Positions 15,874-23,898 of a stretch of 35,287 nucleotides of DNA are shown one piece after another (within the stretch, counting starts at the first letter, position 1; each line of letters begins with the position of its first letter). Position numbers and translations under genes: made by a program. Below the pieces are notes generated by a model, which made no database searches, was not told the DNA's origin, and saw only the letters and a list, made by a program, of their open reading frames with translations. This DNA is from Porticoccus sp033791605 (GTDB taxonomy: Bacteria > Pseudomonadota > Gammaproteobacteria > Pseudomonadales > Porticoccaceae): the NCBI GenBank assembly GCA_033791605.1, contig JASJGJ010000072.1, positions 1 through 35,287 on the forward strand. Direction: 5' to 3'.

Positions 15874-16913
15874 GCTTGATGCTCGTTATGGATGGCAACA
15901 TCTAAAGAGTCAATGTCGTGCCGAAAGCGAATCAGATAGGGTGGTCTGGCTTTTACTTCAGTAAAAATCTTTGCTATATATTCACCAAGAATACCAATAG
16001 ATAATAATTGGATTCCCCCTAAGAAAGTCATGCCCACGGCGAGCGTTGCCCAGCCCGGTAAGTCGACACCGAAGACTAAGGTTCTTGTCGCGATGACCAC
16101 ACCGTAAATAATCGAACAAAGGGAAATCAATATTCCCAGAAGACTCCCTATATGTAGAGGTAGTGTAGAAAAGGAGGTGATTCCAGTAATCGCTAGTTTT
16201 GCCAGATGTAATAAATTGTATTTTGAATTTCCATTTTTACGTGCATCAGCTTTAAACGGAACGGCTATACTTTTGAATCCTACCCATCCGTATAGGCCTT
16301 TCATAAACCGATTTCGTTCGGGCAAAGACCGCAATGCGTCAACAACACACCGATCCATTAATCTAAAATCTCCAGCATTTTCTTCTAGTGGCGTCTCGGA
16401 CCCCAGTGTGATTAGTCGATAAAAACCTTTGGTTAGCAGTTTTTTTATAAGTGTTTCATGGTCGCGATTTGTTCTAACGCCATAAACCATGTCGTATCCC
16501 TGCCGCCATAGTTCGAAAAATTTTGGAAGCATGTCTAAGGGGTGCTGGAAATCAGCGTCAAGTATTAAAATCACATCACCTTGGGAGTGATCTATGCCCG
16601 CTGTAAGGGCATTTTCTTTACCAAAATTTCTGGACAATTGTAGTACTTTAACGGGATAACTAGCAGACAGTGCGATAGCAATTTTGGCGCTATGATCATG
16701 GCTTCCATCGTCAATTATTACAATCTCATAGTGAGAAGAAAGTACTGCAAGATATTCACACAAGGCTGGTATCAGTATGGCTATGTTCTCAGCTTCGTTA
16801 TAAACAGGAATTAGGCAGCTGATTAAGGGGTTTTTAGTCTTTCGCCTTTTTTTTGAGGGGATGTCACTATCAAAAAAAGATTTTATTGCTGGTTCTATAT
16901 GTATAATTTTCAT
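15870..16913 (-). CDS. Family 2 glycosyltransferase, DPM1/ArnC/FlmF-like, with C-terminal membrane helices
   Basis: A 347-residue GT-A enzyme. It has ISCLIPVYNEAENI (31-44), IIDDGSHDHS (66-75), SRNFGKENALTAGIDHSQGD (94-113) and the nucleotide-sugar/metal motif LDADFQHP with Asp119 and Asp121. Two membrane helices (about 245-270 and 280-310) follow. Enzymes of this shape (ArnC, FlmF, GtrB) move a sugar from UDP or GDP to undecaprenyl phosphate at the inner face of the membrane. The ATG shares its first base with the last base of the ArnT-like stop (TAATG). With a NaxD-like deacetylase downstream, the donor is probably UDP-GlcNAc or UDP-GalNAc; that is inference. Confidence 0.9.
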   Translation of the reverse strand: MKIIHIEPAIKSFFDSDIPSKKRRKTKNPLISCLIPVYNEAENIAILIPALCEYLAVLSSHYEIVIIDDGSHDHSAKIAIALSASYPVKVLQLSRNFGKENALTAGIDHSQGDVILILDADFQHPLDMLPKFFELWRQGYDMVYGVRTNRDHETLIKKLLTKGFYRLITLGSETPLEENAGDFRLMDRCVVDALRSLPERNRFMKGLYGWVGFKSIAVPFKADARKNGNSKYNLLHLAKLAITGITSFSTLPLHIGSLLGILISLCSIIYGVVIATRTLVFGVDLPGWATLAVGMTFLGGIQLLSIGILGEYIAKIFTEVKARPPYLIRFRHDIDSLDVAIHNEHQA

Positions 16914-18430
16914 TATATATGACCTAATTTTACAAGTTTTTCATGAGTGATTGACGTATTTTTTTCAACATAAAGTGATGTTCCATAGGCACTTTTTATT
17001 TTCACAAATAATGAAATTATTTCTGGGCTAACTTTTATTAAGTCATTGTCTTTTAAGACAATAAAGTCAATTATTTCATCATTTAGCAATTCTTTAAAAA
17101 TTTCTTGGTTGTCAGTGTGTTGTGCTATTCCATCGGAATAAAATTCTGCCGAACTGTATCGTTGAAAAAGATAATAAATTTTGCTGGTTTGTGAGGTTCG
17201 ACGGTGGAGATATTCTTGAATAAAATATTTCTGTGTGAATTTTTCCATTATTGAGGAGGAAGCAAGGGGGATCATTCCTGCCACAACGAAGGTTGACATC
17301 ATGAAGGGGATCCATAACCAATGGCGATATACAAAGTGTGGTGTTTTTTTCTGAGCCTTGTTGTGGCGGTGCCATAATTCAGTCGTTAATAATGCTGAAG
17401 CCGGCAAGCTGGTTATGACGTAGGGCCAAATTATATTTTTTGCCAAGGTGAAGAACAGCATGGGCCAGATCGCCCAACAGAATAAGTACCAGGCCCAGCC
17501 ATCTTGATCCTTGAGCAAAGACGGTACACCTTTGCCTTTCGAGAGAATCCAGGGAATGGCAAGTAGTGACCAAGGTAAGGCTGCGAGGATCCAAAATAAC
17601 CATATTGTTCCGGTTGGCTGTTGATGAGCATAGCCATACAGGTCTCCCTCCCAGCCAGAGATAAGAAAACGTTTTATATGTTCTCCCACAAGAAAATATT
17701 GAAGGAATCCCGGTGTACTGTTTTCTGCCAAGCTATACCAAGGAGCGGCAATCAGCAGCATAATCAGAGAACCTTTTATCCAGGGGAGTTTATGCCACAG
17801 CACCAACCAGTCTAAATTTTTTCTGAGCATCCATAACAGAATAGGGAATACGGTCATTACTCCGCATATCGGTCCTTTGGCTAAGAGACCAAGCCCAAGG
17901 CCAACAAAAAATAGCCAACCATAAAGCTGTGCTTCATATTTTTCATGTGTCGATATGGCCAACCAAAATGTTATAAAAGAAATACAAGCAGAAAAGGCTA
18001 GGGCCATATCTGTCATGACTGTGCCGGAGGCGATATAAAATAGCGGGAATGAACATAAGATAGCGGTGCTTAATAGGCCAAATTCCTTATTGTGCCGCAA
18101 CTTACCTATGTACCAAGTCATCAATAATATTGATATGGCTAATAGCAATGAAGGTAGTCTGACGGCAAATTCACTGATGCCAAGCAGTTTCATACTACCT
18201 GCTGCTAGCCAGGTTGATAGCGGTGGTTTAGCCCAAAAAGGAATACCGTAATCATGTTGTAGTGTCACCCAGTCATTCGTTTCTAGCATTTTTCGGGCGA
18301 TCTCCCCGTAACGGGATTCGGTTGTATCGGTGAGAGGAATAAAGGCCATGGCTAAAATTCGGCTAGCGAGTGCTAGTACGAGAACGCACCACAGAAAATT
18401 TTGATATTTTTTATCTAAAGAAAATGACAT
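16913..18430 (-). CDS. ArnT/PMT-type (GT39/GT83) lipid-linked sugar transferase
   Basis: About 505 residues, with roughly ten or more hydrophobic helices. The first periplasmic loop contains DTTESRYGEIARKML and FWAKPPLSTWL, which match the acidic lipid-sugar-binding loop and the KPP motif of ArnT-type transferases. These enzymes take a sugar from undecaprenyl phosphate on the periplasmic side and attach it to lipid A phosphate. I use the ATG at 18430; an in-frame TTG at 18439 is the alternative, and neither has a strong ribosome site. It is the first gene of a five-gene, mostly overlapping operon and diverges from the two-component system. No other aminoarabinose (arn) genes are present, so the sugar is probably a hexosamine, not L-Ara4N. 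Confidence 0.87.
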   Translation of the reverse strand: MSFSLDKKYQNFLWCVLVLALASRILAMAFIPLTDTTESRYGEIARKMLETNDWVTLQHDYGIPFWAKPPLSTWLAAGSMKLLGISEFAVRLPSLLLAISILLMTWYIGKLRHNKEFGLLSTAILCSFPLFYIASGTVMTDMALAFSACISFITFWLAISTHEKYEAQLYGWLFFVGLGLGLLAKGPICGVMTVFPILLWMLRKNLDWLVLWHKLPWIKGSLIMLLIAAPWYSLAENSTPGFLQYFLVGEHIKRFLISGWEGDLYGYAHQQPTGTIWLFWILAALPWSLLAIPWILSKGKGVPSLLKDQDGWAWYLFCWAIWPMLFFTLAKNIIWPYVITSLPASALLTTELWHRHNKAQKKTPHFVYRHWLWIPFMMSTFVVAGMIPLASSSIMEKFTQKYFIQEYLHRRTSQTSKIYYLFQRYSSAEFYSDGIAQHTDNQEIFKELLNDEIIDFIVLKDNDLIKVSPEIISLFVKIKSAYGTSLYVEKNTSITHEKLVKLGHI

Positions 18431-18764
18431 AGCCGTCAAAACTCAATAACCATTAACAGGTATTTCACAGTGTCTATTGGCAGGAAATTGTAGGTGTAAG
18501 AGAGAAGCAATGGTGTAGCCTGACCTGACCATGTTTTATTCATGATCGCAGAGCCGATGTTTTAACAATGTGAATTAAATATGAAAAAAATGTTATTTTC
18601 TGTTGTGAGTCTTTTTTTCTATCAGCTAAGAAAATTTGGCCTAGTGACAGGAGCAAGGAATAGAAGTGAAGAAGAAAGAGCGTTATATTGATGGAAGTTA
18701 GCTGAACCTCAGGATTCGCTCTAAATCAAAATAAAAGGTGTTAATGCACTGGTAGGAATACTGT
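18431..18764. other. Divergent promoter region between the ArnT-like operon and the two-component genes
   Basis: This 334-bp spacer must contain promoters in both directions. It is AT-rich, with an imperfect AT palindrome near 18562-18580 (TTTTAAC/AATTAAA). I found no good PmrA-type direct repeat here. A 36-codon plus-strand ORF (18581-18691) with a hydrophobic start lacks a ribosome site and is not called. Confidence 0.45.
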
Positions 18765-19448
18765 ATGAAAATTCTTGTGATAGAAGACAATAAAGATATT
18801 CTGGCCAATATTCTTGATTACCTAGAGCTTCGAGGATATATAATTGATTGCGCCCAAGATGGTTTAAGCGGCCTCCATTTAGCAACCACCGAAAGATTTG
18901 ATCTGATTATTCTAGATATTATGTTGCCAGGTATGGATGGTTTTCAGGTCTGCAAGCGTCTTAGGAATGAAGCTCGGTGTCAGACGCCGATTATTATGCT
19001 AACGGCTAAAGATGCTTTGGATGATCGATTGGAGGGGTTAAAAAGCGGCGCAGATGATTACCTGATTAAGCCCTTTGCCTTGTCAGAGTTGGCGGCACGT
19101 ATTGAAGCTATTTTGCGGCGCAGTAGTGGTAATCGGGAGAAAATATTGCAAGTGGGTGATCTATCCTATGACATAGATACCCTTGAGGTTAAACGAGCTG
19201 GGGTGCCCCTAAAGATTAACCCGATTGGACTTAAGCTGCTGGAAGTCTTAATGAAAAAGAGTCCATCGGTTGTGCGAAGAGAAGTTCTTGAAGAGGCAAT
19301 TTGGGGCGATAGCCTACCTGATAGTGATAGTTTAAGAACGCATATACATCAATTGCGACATGTCATTGATAAATCATTTGAATCGCGACTAATTAATACT
19401 GTACATGGTATAGGCTATCGTCTTTCCGAGAGTGAACAACACTTATGA
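18765..19448 (+). CDS. OmpR/PmrA-family response regulator
   Basis: A 227-residue two-domain regulator. The receiver domain (residues 1-115) has the acidic pair Glu7/Asp8, the phosphorylation site Asp51 in LIILDIMLPG, Thr in IMLTAKDA, and Lys in YLIKPF. The C-terminal winged helix (about 130-222) has the usual SDSLRTHIHQLRHVID recognition helix and INTVHGIGYRL. It should bind tandem direct repeats as a dimer when phosphorylated by the sensor, whose gene overlaps it by ATGA. A nearby candidate target is the CTTAAC/TTTAAC repeat at 20715. With a phosphoethanolamine transferase, dgkA and the ArnT-like operon beside it, PmrA/BasR or QseB is the closest functional analogy; orthology is not proven. 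Confidence 0.9.
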   Translation: MKILVIEDNKDILANILDYLELRGYIIDCAQDGLSGLHLATTERFDLIILDIMLPGMDGFQVCKRLRNEARCQTPIIMLTAKDALDDRLEGLKSGADDYLIKPFALSELAARIEAILRRSSGNREKILQVGDLSYDIDTLEVKRAGVPLKINPIGLKLLEVLMKKSPSVVRREVLEEAIWGDSLPDSDSLRTHIHQLRHVIDKSFESRLINTVHGIGYRLSESEQHL

Positions 19449-20719
19449 TTTCCTCGCAGCCTCTTATACGACGAATAGTCATAGCCTTTACGCTGATGAC
19501 TTTAGCGGTCAGTGCTTTTTTCTCCATAAGTATTGTGGTCGTTGTTTATATCATAGAAGGGCATTTGATATCTGAAACACTCGATCGCGAATTGAATGCC
19601 GTGTTAAAGAGAGATATAAAAGAAAGCAGTAAGCTAAATCTTCCTCTTGGTCTGCAATTTTACACAACGGAAAACAAAAATATTTCACTGCCTGATGAAT
19701 TCAGGGAGGCAAAAGAAGGCTTTTCAGAAATTGTTAATAAAAATGAAGCGTTTTACGTTTATACGAAAACAATCAACAACAATCGTTATATGCTCGTTCA
19801 AGATCAGAATGAATTTGAAGCGCACGAGAAAACCCTTCACCGAGTTGTTGTTGCCAGTTTCTTATGTAGTGTGGTTATAGCCTGGTTTTTGGGGTGGATA
19901 GTAGCAAGGCGAGCTATTTATCCATTGATTCATTTATCAGCACAAGTTCGGAAAAGTAGTGCCAATAATCCGTTCAATACAAACCTTGCCAATGAATATC
20001 CGAATGATGAGGTGGGTGAACTTGCTGCAGCCTTTGATGAAGCTATGAATAAAATCGTCCTTCTACTCCGCCGAGAGCAGTTGTTTGCCAGTGATGTTAG
20101 CCATGAATTACGCACGCCACTAATGATCATTGCAAGTTCGAGTGAGTTGCTTAGAGCCTCAACATTAAATGAGCGTCAGGTTGAGCAGGTACAACGTATA
20201 ACACGCGCTGCTGAGGATATGCATGGGTTGGTAAAAACATTTCTTATTTTAGCGCGCAGTAAGTTTGACCGATTCGACTCCAGTCCTGCTAAAACGCTAG
20301 AAGCCGTTGCTGACGAACAAGTTAATCATTGGGCTCCCTTGATTAAGGAGAAAGGGTTAACCTTTAGTGTTAAGAAAAATAACTTGGACTCGAAAACCTA
20401 TGACGAAACCTTACTTAATACAGTGATGATGAATCTTTTGCGCAATGCCGTACATTATACCGAACAAGGAGAAATTCAATTGCTTCTTGATGCAGGTTAT
20501 TTTCAAGTAAAAGATAGTGGTATAGGTATTTCTTCGGAAGATAAAAAAGAAATTTTTAGCCCTTTTTTTAGAGCTTCAAATACTCGTGGCGAGGGTTTAG
20601 GGCTTGGCCTATCTTTGGTGCAAAGAATTTGTGCCCATCAGGGTTGGGTTGTCGACGTGGAGGATACGGTAGATGCGGGGTGTACCTTTACCGTAACGAT
20701 GAAAGCCCCCAACACTTAA
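19445..20719 (+). CDS. PmrB/QseC-like sensor histidine kinase
   Basis: A 424-residue inner-membrane kinase with helices at about 9-36 and 138-158 flanking a periplasmic sensor of about 100 residues. A HAMP linker follows, then HisKA with the phospho-accepting His220 (SDVSHELRTPL). Next come the N box (NLLRNAVHYTE), G1 (VKDSGIGIS), F box (FSPFFRAS) and G2 (GEGLGLGLSL). The start overlaps the regulator's stop by four bases, so the pair are cotranslated. The sensor loop has no ExxE iron-binding motif that I can see, so a PmrB-like ferric iron signal is not supported. The stimulus could be antimicrobial peptides, pH or lipids. The 3' end overlaps the putative operator of dgkA. Confidence 0.9.
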   Translation: MISSQPLIRRIVIAFTLMTLAVSAFFSISIVVVVYIIEGHLISETLDRELNAVLKRDIKESSKLNLPLGLQFYTTENKNISLPDEFREAKEGFSEIVNKNEAFYVYTKTINNNRYMLVQDQNEFEAHEKTLHRVVVASFLCSVVIAWFLGWIVARRAIYPLIHLSAQVRKSSANNPFNTNLANEYPNDEVGELAAAFDEAMNKIVLLLRREQLFASDVSHELRTPLMIIASSSELLRASTLNERQVEQVQRITRAAEDMHGLVKTFLILARSKFDRFDSSPAKTLEAVADEQVNHWAPLIKEKGLTFSVKKNNLDSKTYDETLLNTVMMNLLRNAVHYTEQGEIQLLLDAGYFQVKDSGIGISSEDKKEIFSPFFRASNTRGEGLGLGLSLVQRICAHQGWVVDVEDTVDAGCTFTVTMKAPNT

Positions 20720-20731
20720 CAATTTTTTAAC
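20715..20731 (+). promoter_or_regulatory. PmrA/BasR-type direct repeat upstream of dgkA
   Basis: CTTAAC, five bases, then TTTAAC gives two hexamers spaced 11 bp start to start, the arrangement of the enterobacterial PmrA box (CTTAAT-N5-CTTAAT). It begins on the last codons of the sensor kinase and ends about 70 bp before dgkA. dgkA is a PmrA/BasR target in enterobacteria, so control by the adjacent regulator is a plausible inference. AT-rich spacers make chance matches possible. Confidence 0.45.
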
Positions 20732-20800
20732 ATACTTCTCACATTTCTTTCATGTGGATACTAGCAGAATGACTCGATACTTATTACCGAGTTCTGCTCT

Positions 20801-21205
20801 ATGCTCCAAAACAAATTGCAAGCTGAGGTTCGTTCTAACGATGCAGTATCGTTAAAAGGTAAGGGCGGATTAAAGCGCATCATTTTAGCAATGGGCTATT
20901 CCATGGATGGATTGCTTGTTGCCTCTCTTGAAGAAGCAGCCTTCCGGCAACTACTTTTACTCAACATCGTGTTGATTCCTGTTGCATGCCTGCTTGAAAT
21001 CACGCCGGCTGAACGAGCCATATTGATCATGGTGACAGTTTTGACCTTGATCGTCGAATTGGTCAATACCGGCTTAGAAGCCGCAATTGATCGAATATCC
21101 CTAGACATCCATCCGCTATCGAAGCAAGCCAAAGATATGGGCAGTGCAGCCCAGTTGTTGTCCCTTAGTTTAGTCATAGGGGTATGGATGGTGATCTGTA
21201 TTTGA
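20801..21205 (+). CDS. dgkA: Diacylglycerol kinase
   Basis: A 134-residue integral membrane kinase that phosphorylates diacylglycerol to phosphatidic acid. The family core is present: SLEEAAFRQ (Glu45, equal to E. coli Glu28), three hydrophobic helices, and ELVNTGLEAAIDRIS followed by KQAKDMGSAAQ (Glu93, equal to E. coli Glu76). The N-terminus is about 15 residues longer than in E. coli. No strong ribosome site precedes the ATG. It sits between the two-component genes and the phosphoethanolamine transferase, 59 bp before the latter. That enzyme takes its head group from phosphatidylethanolamine and leaves diacylglycerol, so DgkA would return the lipid backbone to synthesis. Confidence 0.95.
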   Translation: MLQNKLQAEVRSNDAVSLKGKGGLKRIILAMGYSMDGLLVASLEEAAFRQLLLLNIVLIPVACLLEITPAERAILIMVTVLTLIVELVNTGLEAAIDRISLDIHPLSKQAKDMGSAAQLLSLSLVIGVWMVICI

Positions 21206-21264
21206 TTTAGCCAACATGCTAACCGCGTTAAATTAACAATTAACAGTTTTATAAAGTACATCAT

Positions 21265-22977
21265 ATGAAATATCAATTTATAAAAAAATATCCCACAACT
21301 TGGTTGTATTTATTTTTCTTTTTCTTTTCCGGTACGTTTCAAATATTTCTTTATATATCAAATTATTCGGGTTTCTCTGGTCTAAGAGAATCGCTAATTT
21401 TTTGTAGTCTTCCGCTTATTCCTATATTACTTTGGCCAAAAAAAGTAAAAGTGTTAGCCGCTGTTTTAGGCATTCCCATGTTGATTGGTGCCTGGGCTAG
21501 CCTAGGCTATTGGATGATTTATGGGCAAGAATTTTCTCAAAGCGCCATATTTATTATCTTTGAATCAAATATGGCGGAAAGCTATGAATTTGTGACTTCC
21601 TACATACGCTGGTGGCATGTGTTTGTCTTTATCGTATTTAGCATCATTCCAATATTTATATGGAAGGGCATACAGCCAATAACGATGAGTGCACCGAAGC
21701 GATACGCACTTGCCGTATTGTTTTTATTAATGTCTGTTTGGCCAGCCGTTAACACTGGATTAATCAAAGGTGCTGGTTACGATGAAGGGTTCTACCATTT
21801 GATGAAAAGAATGGAACCTGCTGTGCCATGGAATTTGGTATTTGGCTATACCAAATATAAAGCGCAGCTTGCAGCGATGCAGAGCTTGTTGGATAAAAAC
21901 AGCCATATACCCCCCTTGTCAGAGTTTTCAGAATCAAATCCAGAAAATATAAAAACGCTTGTTTTGGTGATTGGTGAATCTACTAATCGAGAGAGAATGA
22001 GCCTGTATGGTTACCCTAGAAAGACGACACCTAAACTCGATGAGCTTCGTGACGAGTTGTATGTGTTTAATGATGTCATTACACCTCGCCCCTATACTAT
22101 AGAGGCATTGCAGCAGGTTCTTTCCTTTGCCGATCCGCGAAATCCAGAGGATTTCCTACTTAAACCTACGTTGCTAAATATGATGAAGCAAGCGGGGTAT
22201 GATATCTCATGGATCACCAACCAGCAGACACAGACTCGTCGCAATACGATGTTAACTACACTGTCACAAATGGCTGACCATCAAGTGTATCTAAATAACA
22301 ATAGAGCTCAGAATGCCAGCCAATATGATGAGGCGGTTATCTCCCCCTTTGTGGGCGTGCTGAATACGGATGCAAAGAAAAAATTGATTATCATTCATTT
22401 GCTAGGTACGCATAGAAAATATGAATACCGTTATCCATCATCCTATGACCATTTTTCGACTGCTGAGGGCGCTCCCCCATGGGTTGGTCAGGATATATTG
22501 GAGGAATATAATAGTTACGATAACTCCATACTCTACAATGATTATGTGGTGTCAGCGCTCATAGAAGAGCTGAAAAAAACACAAGAAAACAGTGCATTAG
22601 TTTACCTGTCTGATCATGGAGAGGAAGTGTTTGATACGTCTTCCCATCTGTTTGCGGGTCGTGATGAAGCAAACCCACTTCCTGCCATGTATACAATACC
22701 CTTTATGATTTGGGCAAGTCCTACCTATAAAACAGAAAATGAAACAGGTTTATGGTCTAGCTATGAGGCGCGGTCTTATACGAGTGCTGATTTTATTTAT
22801 ACTTGGGCTGATATAGCGGGGATAAAGTTCAAGGAGATGGATCGGTCACGTAGCATTTTGTCAGAAGACTTTACACGGAAATCACGGTGGATTGGAAACC
22901 CTGATGTACAGAAATCGCTGCAAGACTACTCTACTGTTATAGAGAAAACCACGGATAAACTTGTTTTGAAAATGTAA
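21265..22977 (+). CDS. Phosphoethanolamine transferase, EptA/CptA family
   Basis: A 570-residue protein with five hydrophobic segments in the first 170 residues (among them 13-32, 44-58, 66-84, 118-133, 148-166) and a periplasmic sulfatase-fold domain. Landmarks are VLVIGESTNRERMSLYGY with metal-binding Glu238, the nucleophile Thr278 in ITPRPYTIEALQQVLSFAD, LSDHGEE with Asp-His, and SSHLFAGR. It transfers phosphoethanolamine from phosphatidylethanolamine to an envelope acceptor. The PYTIEALQQVLSFAD setting of the nucleophile resembles CptA/EptC-type enzymes (core heptose, flagellar or lipid A acceptors) more than classical EptA, so lipid A is likely but not certain. It closes the regulator-sensor-dgkA series and is followed by a strong terminator. 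Confidence 0.87.
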   Translation: MKYQFIKKYPTTWLYLFFFFFSGTFQIFLYISNYSGFSGLRESLIFCSLPLIPILLWPKKVKVLAAVLGIPMLIGAWASLGYWMIYGQEFSQSAIFIIFESNMAESYEFVTSYIRWWHVFVFIVFSIIPIFIWKGIQPITMSAPKRYALAVLFLLMSVWPAVNTGLIKGAGYDEGFYHLMKRMEPAVPWNLVFGYTKYKAQLAAMQSLLDKNSHIPPLSEFSESNPENIKTLVLVIGESTNRERMSLYGYPRKTTPKLDELRDELYVFNDVITPRPYTIEALQQVLSFADPRNPEDFLLKPTLLNMMKQAGYDISWITNQQTQTRRNTMLTTLSQMADHQVYLNNNRAQNASQYDEAVISPFVGVLNTDAKKKLIIIHLLGTHRKYEYRYPSSYDHFSTAEGAPPWVGQDILEEYNSYDNSILYNDYVVSALIEELKKTQENSALVYLSDHGEEVFDTSSHLFAGRDEANPLPAMYTIPFMIWASPTYKTENETGLWSSYEARSYTSADFIYTWADIAGIKFKEMDRSRSILSEDFTRKSRWIGNPDVQKSLQDYSTVIEKTTDKLVLKM

Positions 22978-23040
22978 ATTTTACTAGGTCAGTTTGGTTT
23001 GATTGGTAGGTTTTTATTATGGGTTCAGAGTATTAGATAA

Positions 23041-23067
23041 AAAAAACCGGCTGATGCCGGTTTTTTT
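23041..23067. terminator. Bidirectional Rho-independent terminator
   Basis: AACCGGC and GCCGGTT pair around a TGAT loop, with a run of A before and a run of T after. The stem extends through A-T pairs to at least 11 bp. It lies between the convergent phosphoethanolamine transferase (+) and GST (-) genes and can serve both. Confidence 0.9.
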
Positions 23068-23089
23068 ATAGTGAATATCTTTGATGTGA

Positions 23090-23725
23090 TCAGGCTTGAG
23101 CGCTAGGTCTTGAAGAAACTTCCTCGTACCAGCGTAGGGTGTTAGTGTTTTCTTTTGGAATCTCTACGTCTACCCACTTGGCAAAATCCACCGCACAAAA
23201 TGCCGTTATATCGGCCATGGTGAAATGATCTCCAGCAATAAATTTGTTGTCTTTTAGATAACACTCAAGCCAGTGAAAAAATGTCTCAAGTGTTTTGTGG
23301 CCACGTTGGGCCAAGCCATCAATAGCGGGTATATCATCGACTCCTGGCAGGCTACGGTAAGAGAAGTTCTCATTTTCGGTGTTGTTGCGGAAGGCTTCGG
23401 AAGTGGCAATCATGCCATCAAATTCCATTTTTCGTTGTAAGCACTCGATTTGTGCTCTCTCCACGGGGGTGGTTCCCAGTAACGATGGCTCAGGGTAAAG
23501 ATCTTCTAGGTATTTACAGATGGCCATGGTTTCATCAAAACGAGTGCCATCGTCCAGTTCTAAAACCGGCAATAATCCTCTGGGGTTTACAGATAAAAAT
23601 TCATCTTTCAGGTTTTCACCACCCACAATATCGATTTCTATTTTTGGTATGTTTAACCCTTTTTCAGCGATAAACATTCTGGCTCGCCTAGGGTTTGGTG
23701 CAACCATACAGTCATAAAATTTCAT
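23090..23725 (-). CDS. Glutathione S-transferase family protein
   Basis: A 211-residue two-domain protein. The N-terminal thioredoxin-like domain (residues 1-80) has MKFYDCMVAPNPRRARMFIAEKG, the cis-proline in NPRGLLPVLEL and the glutathione-binding DETMAICKYLE. The C-terminal helical domain contains FIAGDHFTMADITAF, the conserved N-capping box of the GST core. The catalytic position near the N-terminus offers Cys6 or a following polar residue, as in beta- or theta-like bacterial GSTs. The ATG is preceded by AAAGGAGG nine bases upstream, a very strong ribosome site. A 12-bp perfect palindrome about 62 bp upstream may be a repressor operator, which would make this an inducible detoxification gene. 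The substrate is unknown. Confidence 0.9.
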   Translation of the reverse strand: MKFYDCMVAPNPRRARMFIAEKGLNIPKIEIDIVGGENLKDEFLSVNPRGLLPVLELDDGTRFDETMAICKYLEDLYPEPSLLGTTPVERAQIECLQRKMEFDGMIATSEAFRNNTENENFSYRSLPGVDDIPAIDGLAQRGHKTLETFFHWLECYLKDNKFIAGDHFTMADITAFCAVDFAKWVDVEIPKENTNTLRWYEEVSSRPSAQA

Positions 23726-23786
23726 AGGTGCTGACCTCCTTTAATTGAAGTGTTCAGGTGGATAAAAAAGCTAAAAGTTAATACAC

Positions 23787-23798
23787 GAACGATCGTTC
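23787..23798. promoter_or_regulatory. Palindromic operator candidate upstream of the GST gene
   Basis: GAACGATCGTTC is a perfect 12-bp palindrome, flanked by AC on the left and AA on the right. It is the kind of core (ACGAACGATCGTTC) found in TetR-family operators. It lies 62 bp upstream of the GST start codon, where a repressor would cover the promoter. No TetR-type gene is adjacent in the window, so the regulator would act in trans. Confidence 0.45.
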
Positions 23799-23898
23799 AA
23801 AATGAACCAGATGGAAATATACCCTAATGTTTCGTGAAATGTATAGGGGTTGAATGTTACAACAGGTAAGCGTGAGTGATGGGCTAGCTAAGAAATAA

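Noticed and set aside
14675..18430. Reading the ArnT-like operon as an L-Ara4N (arn) cluster
   Set aside because: No arnA, arnB or arnD-type polysaccharide deacetylase is present; the deacetylase is of YdjC type, which points to HexNAc chemistry.
18581..18691. A 36-codon plus-strand ORF with a hydrophobic start between the ArnT-like operon and the response regulator, PmrR-like in size
   Set aside because: No ribosome site precedes the ATG, and there is no evidence of conservation; AT-rich spacers often give such frames.
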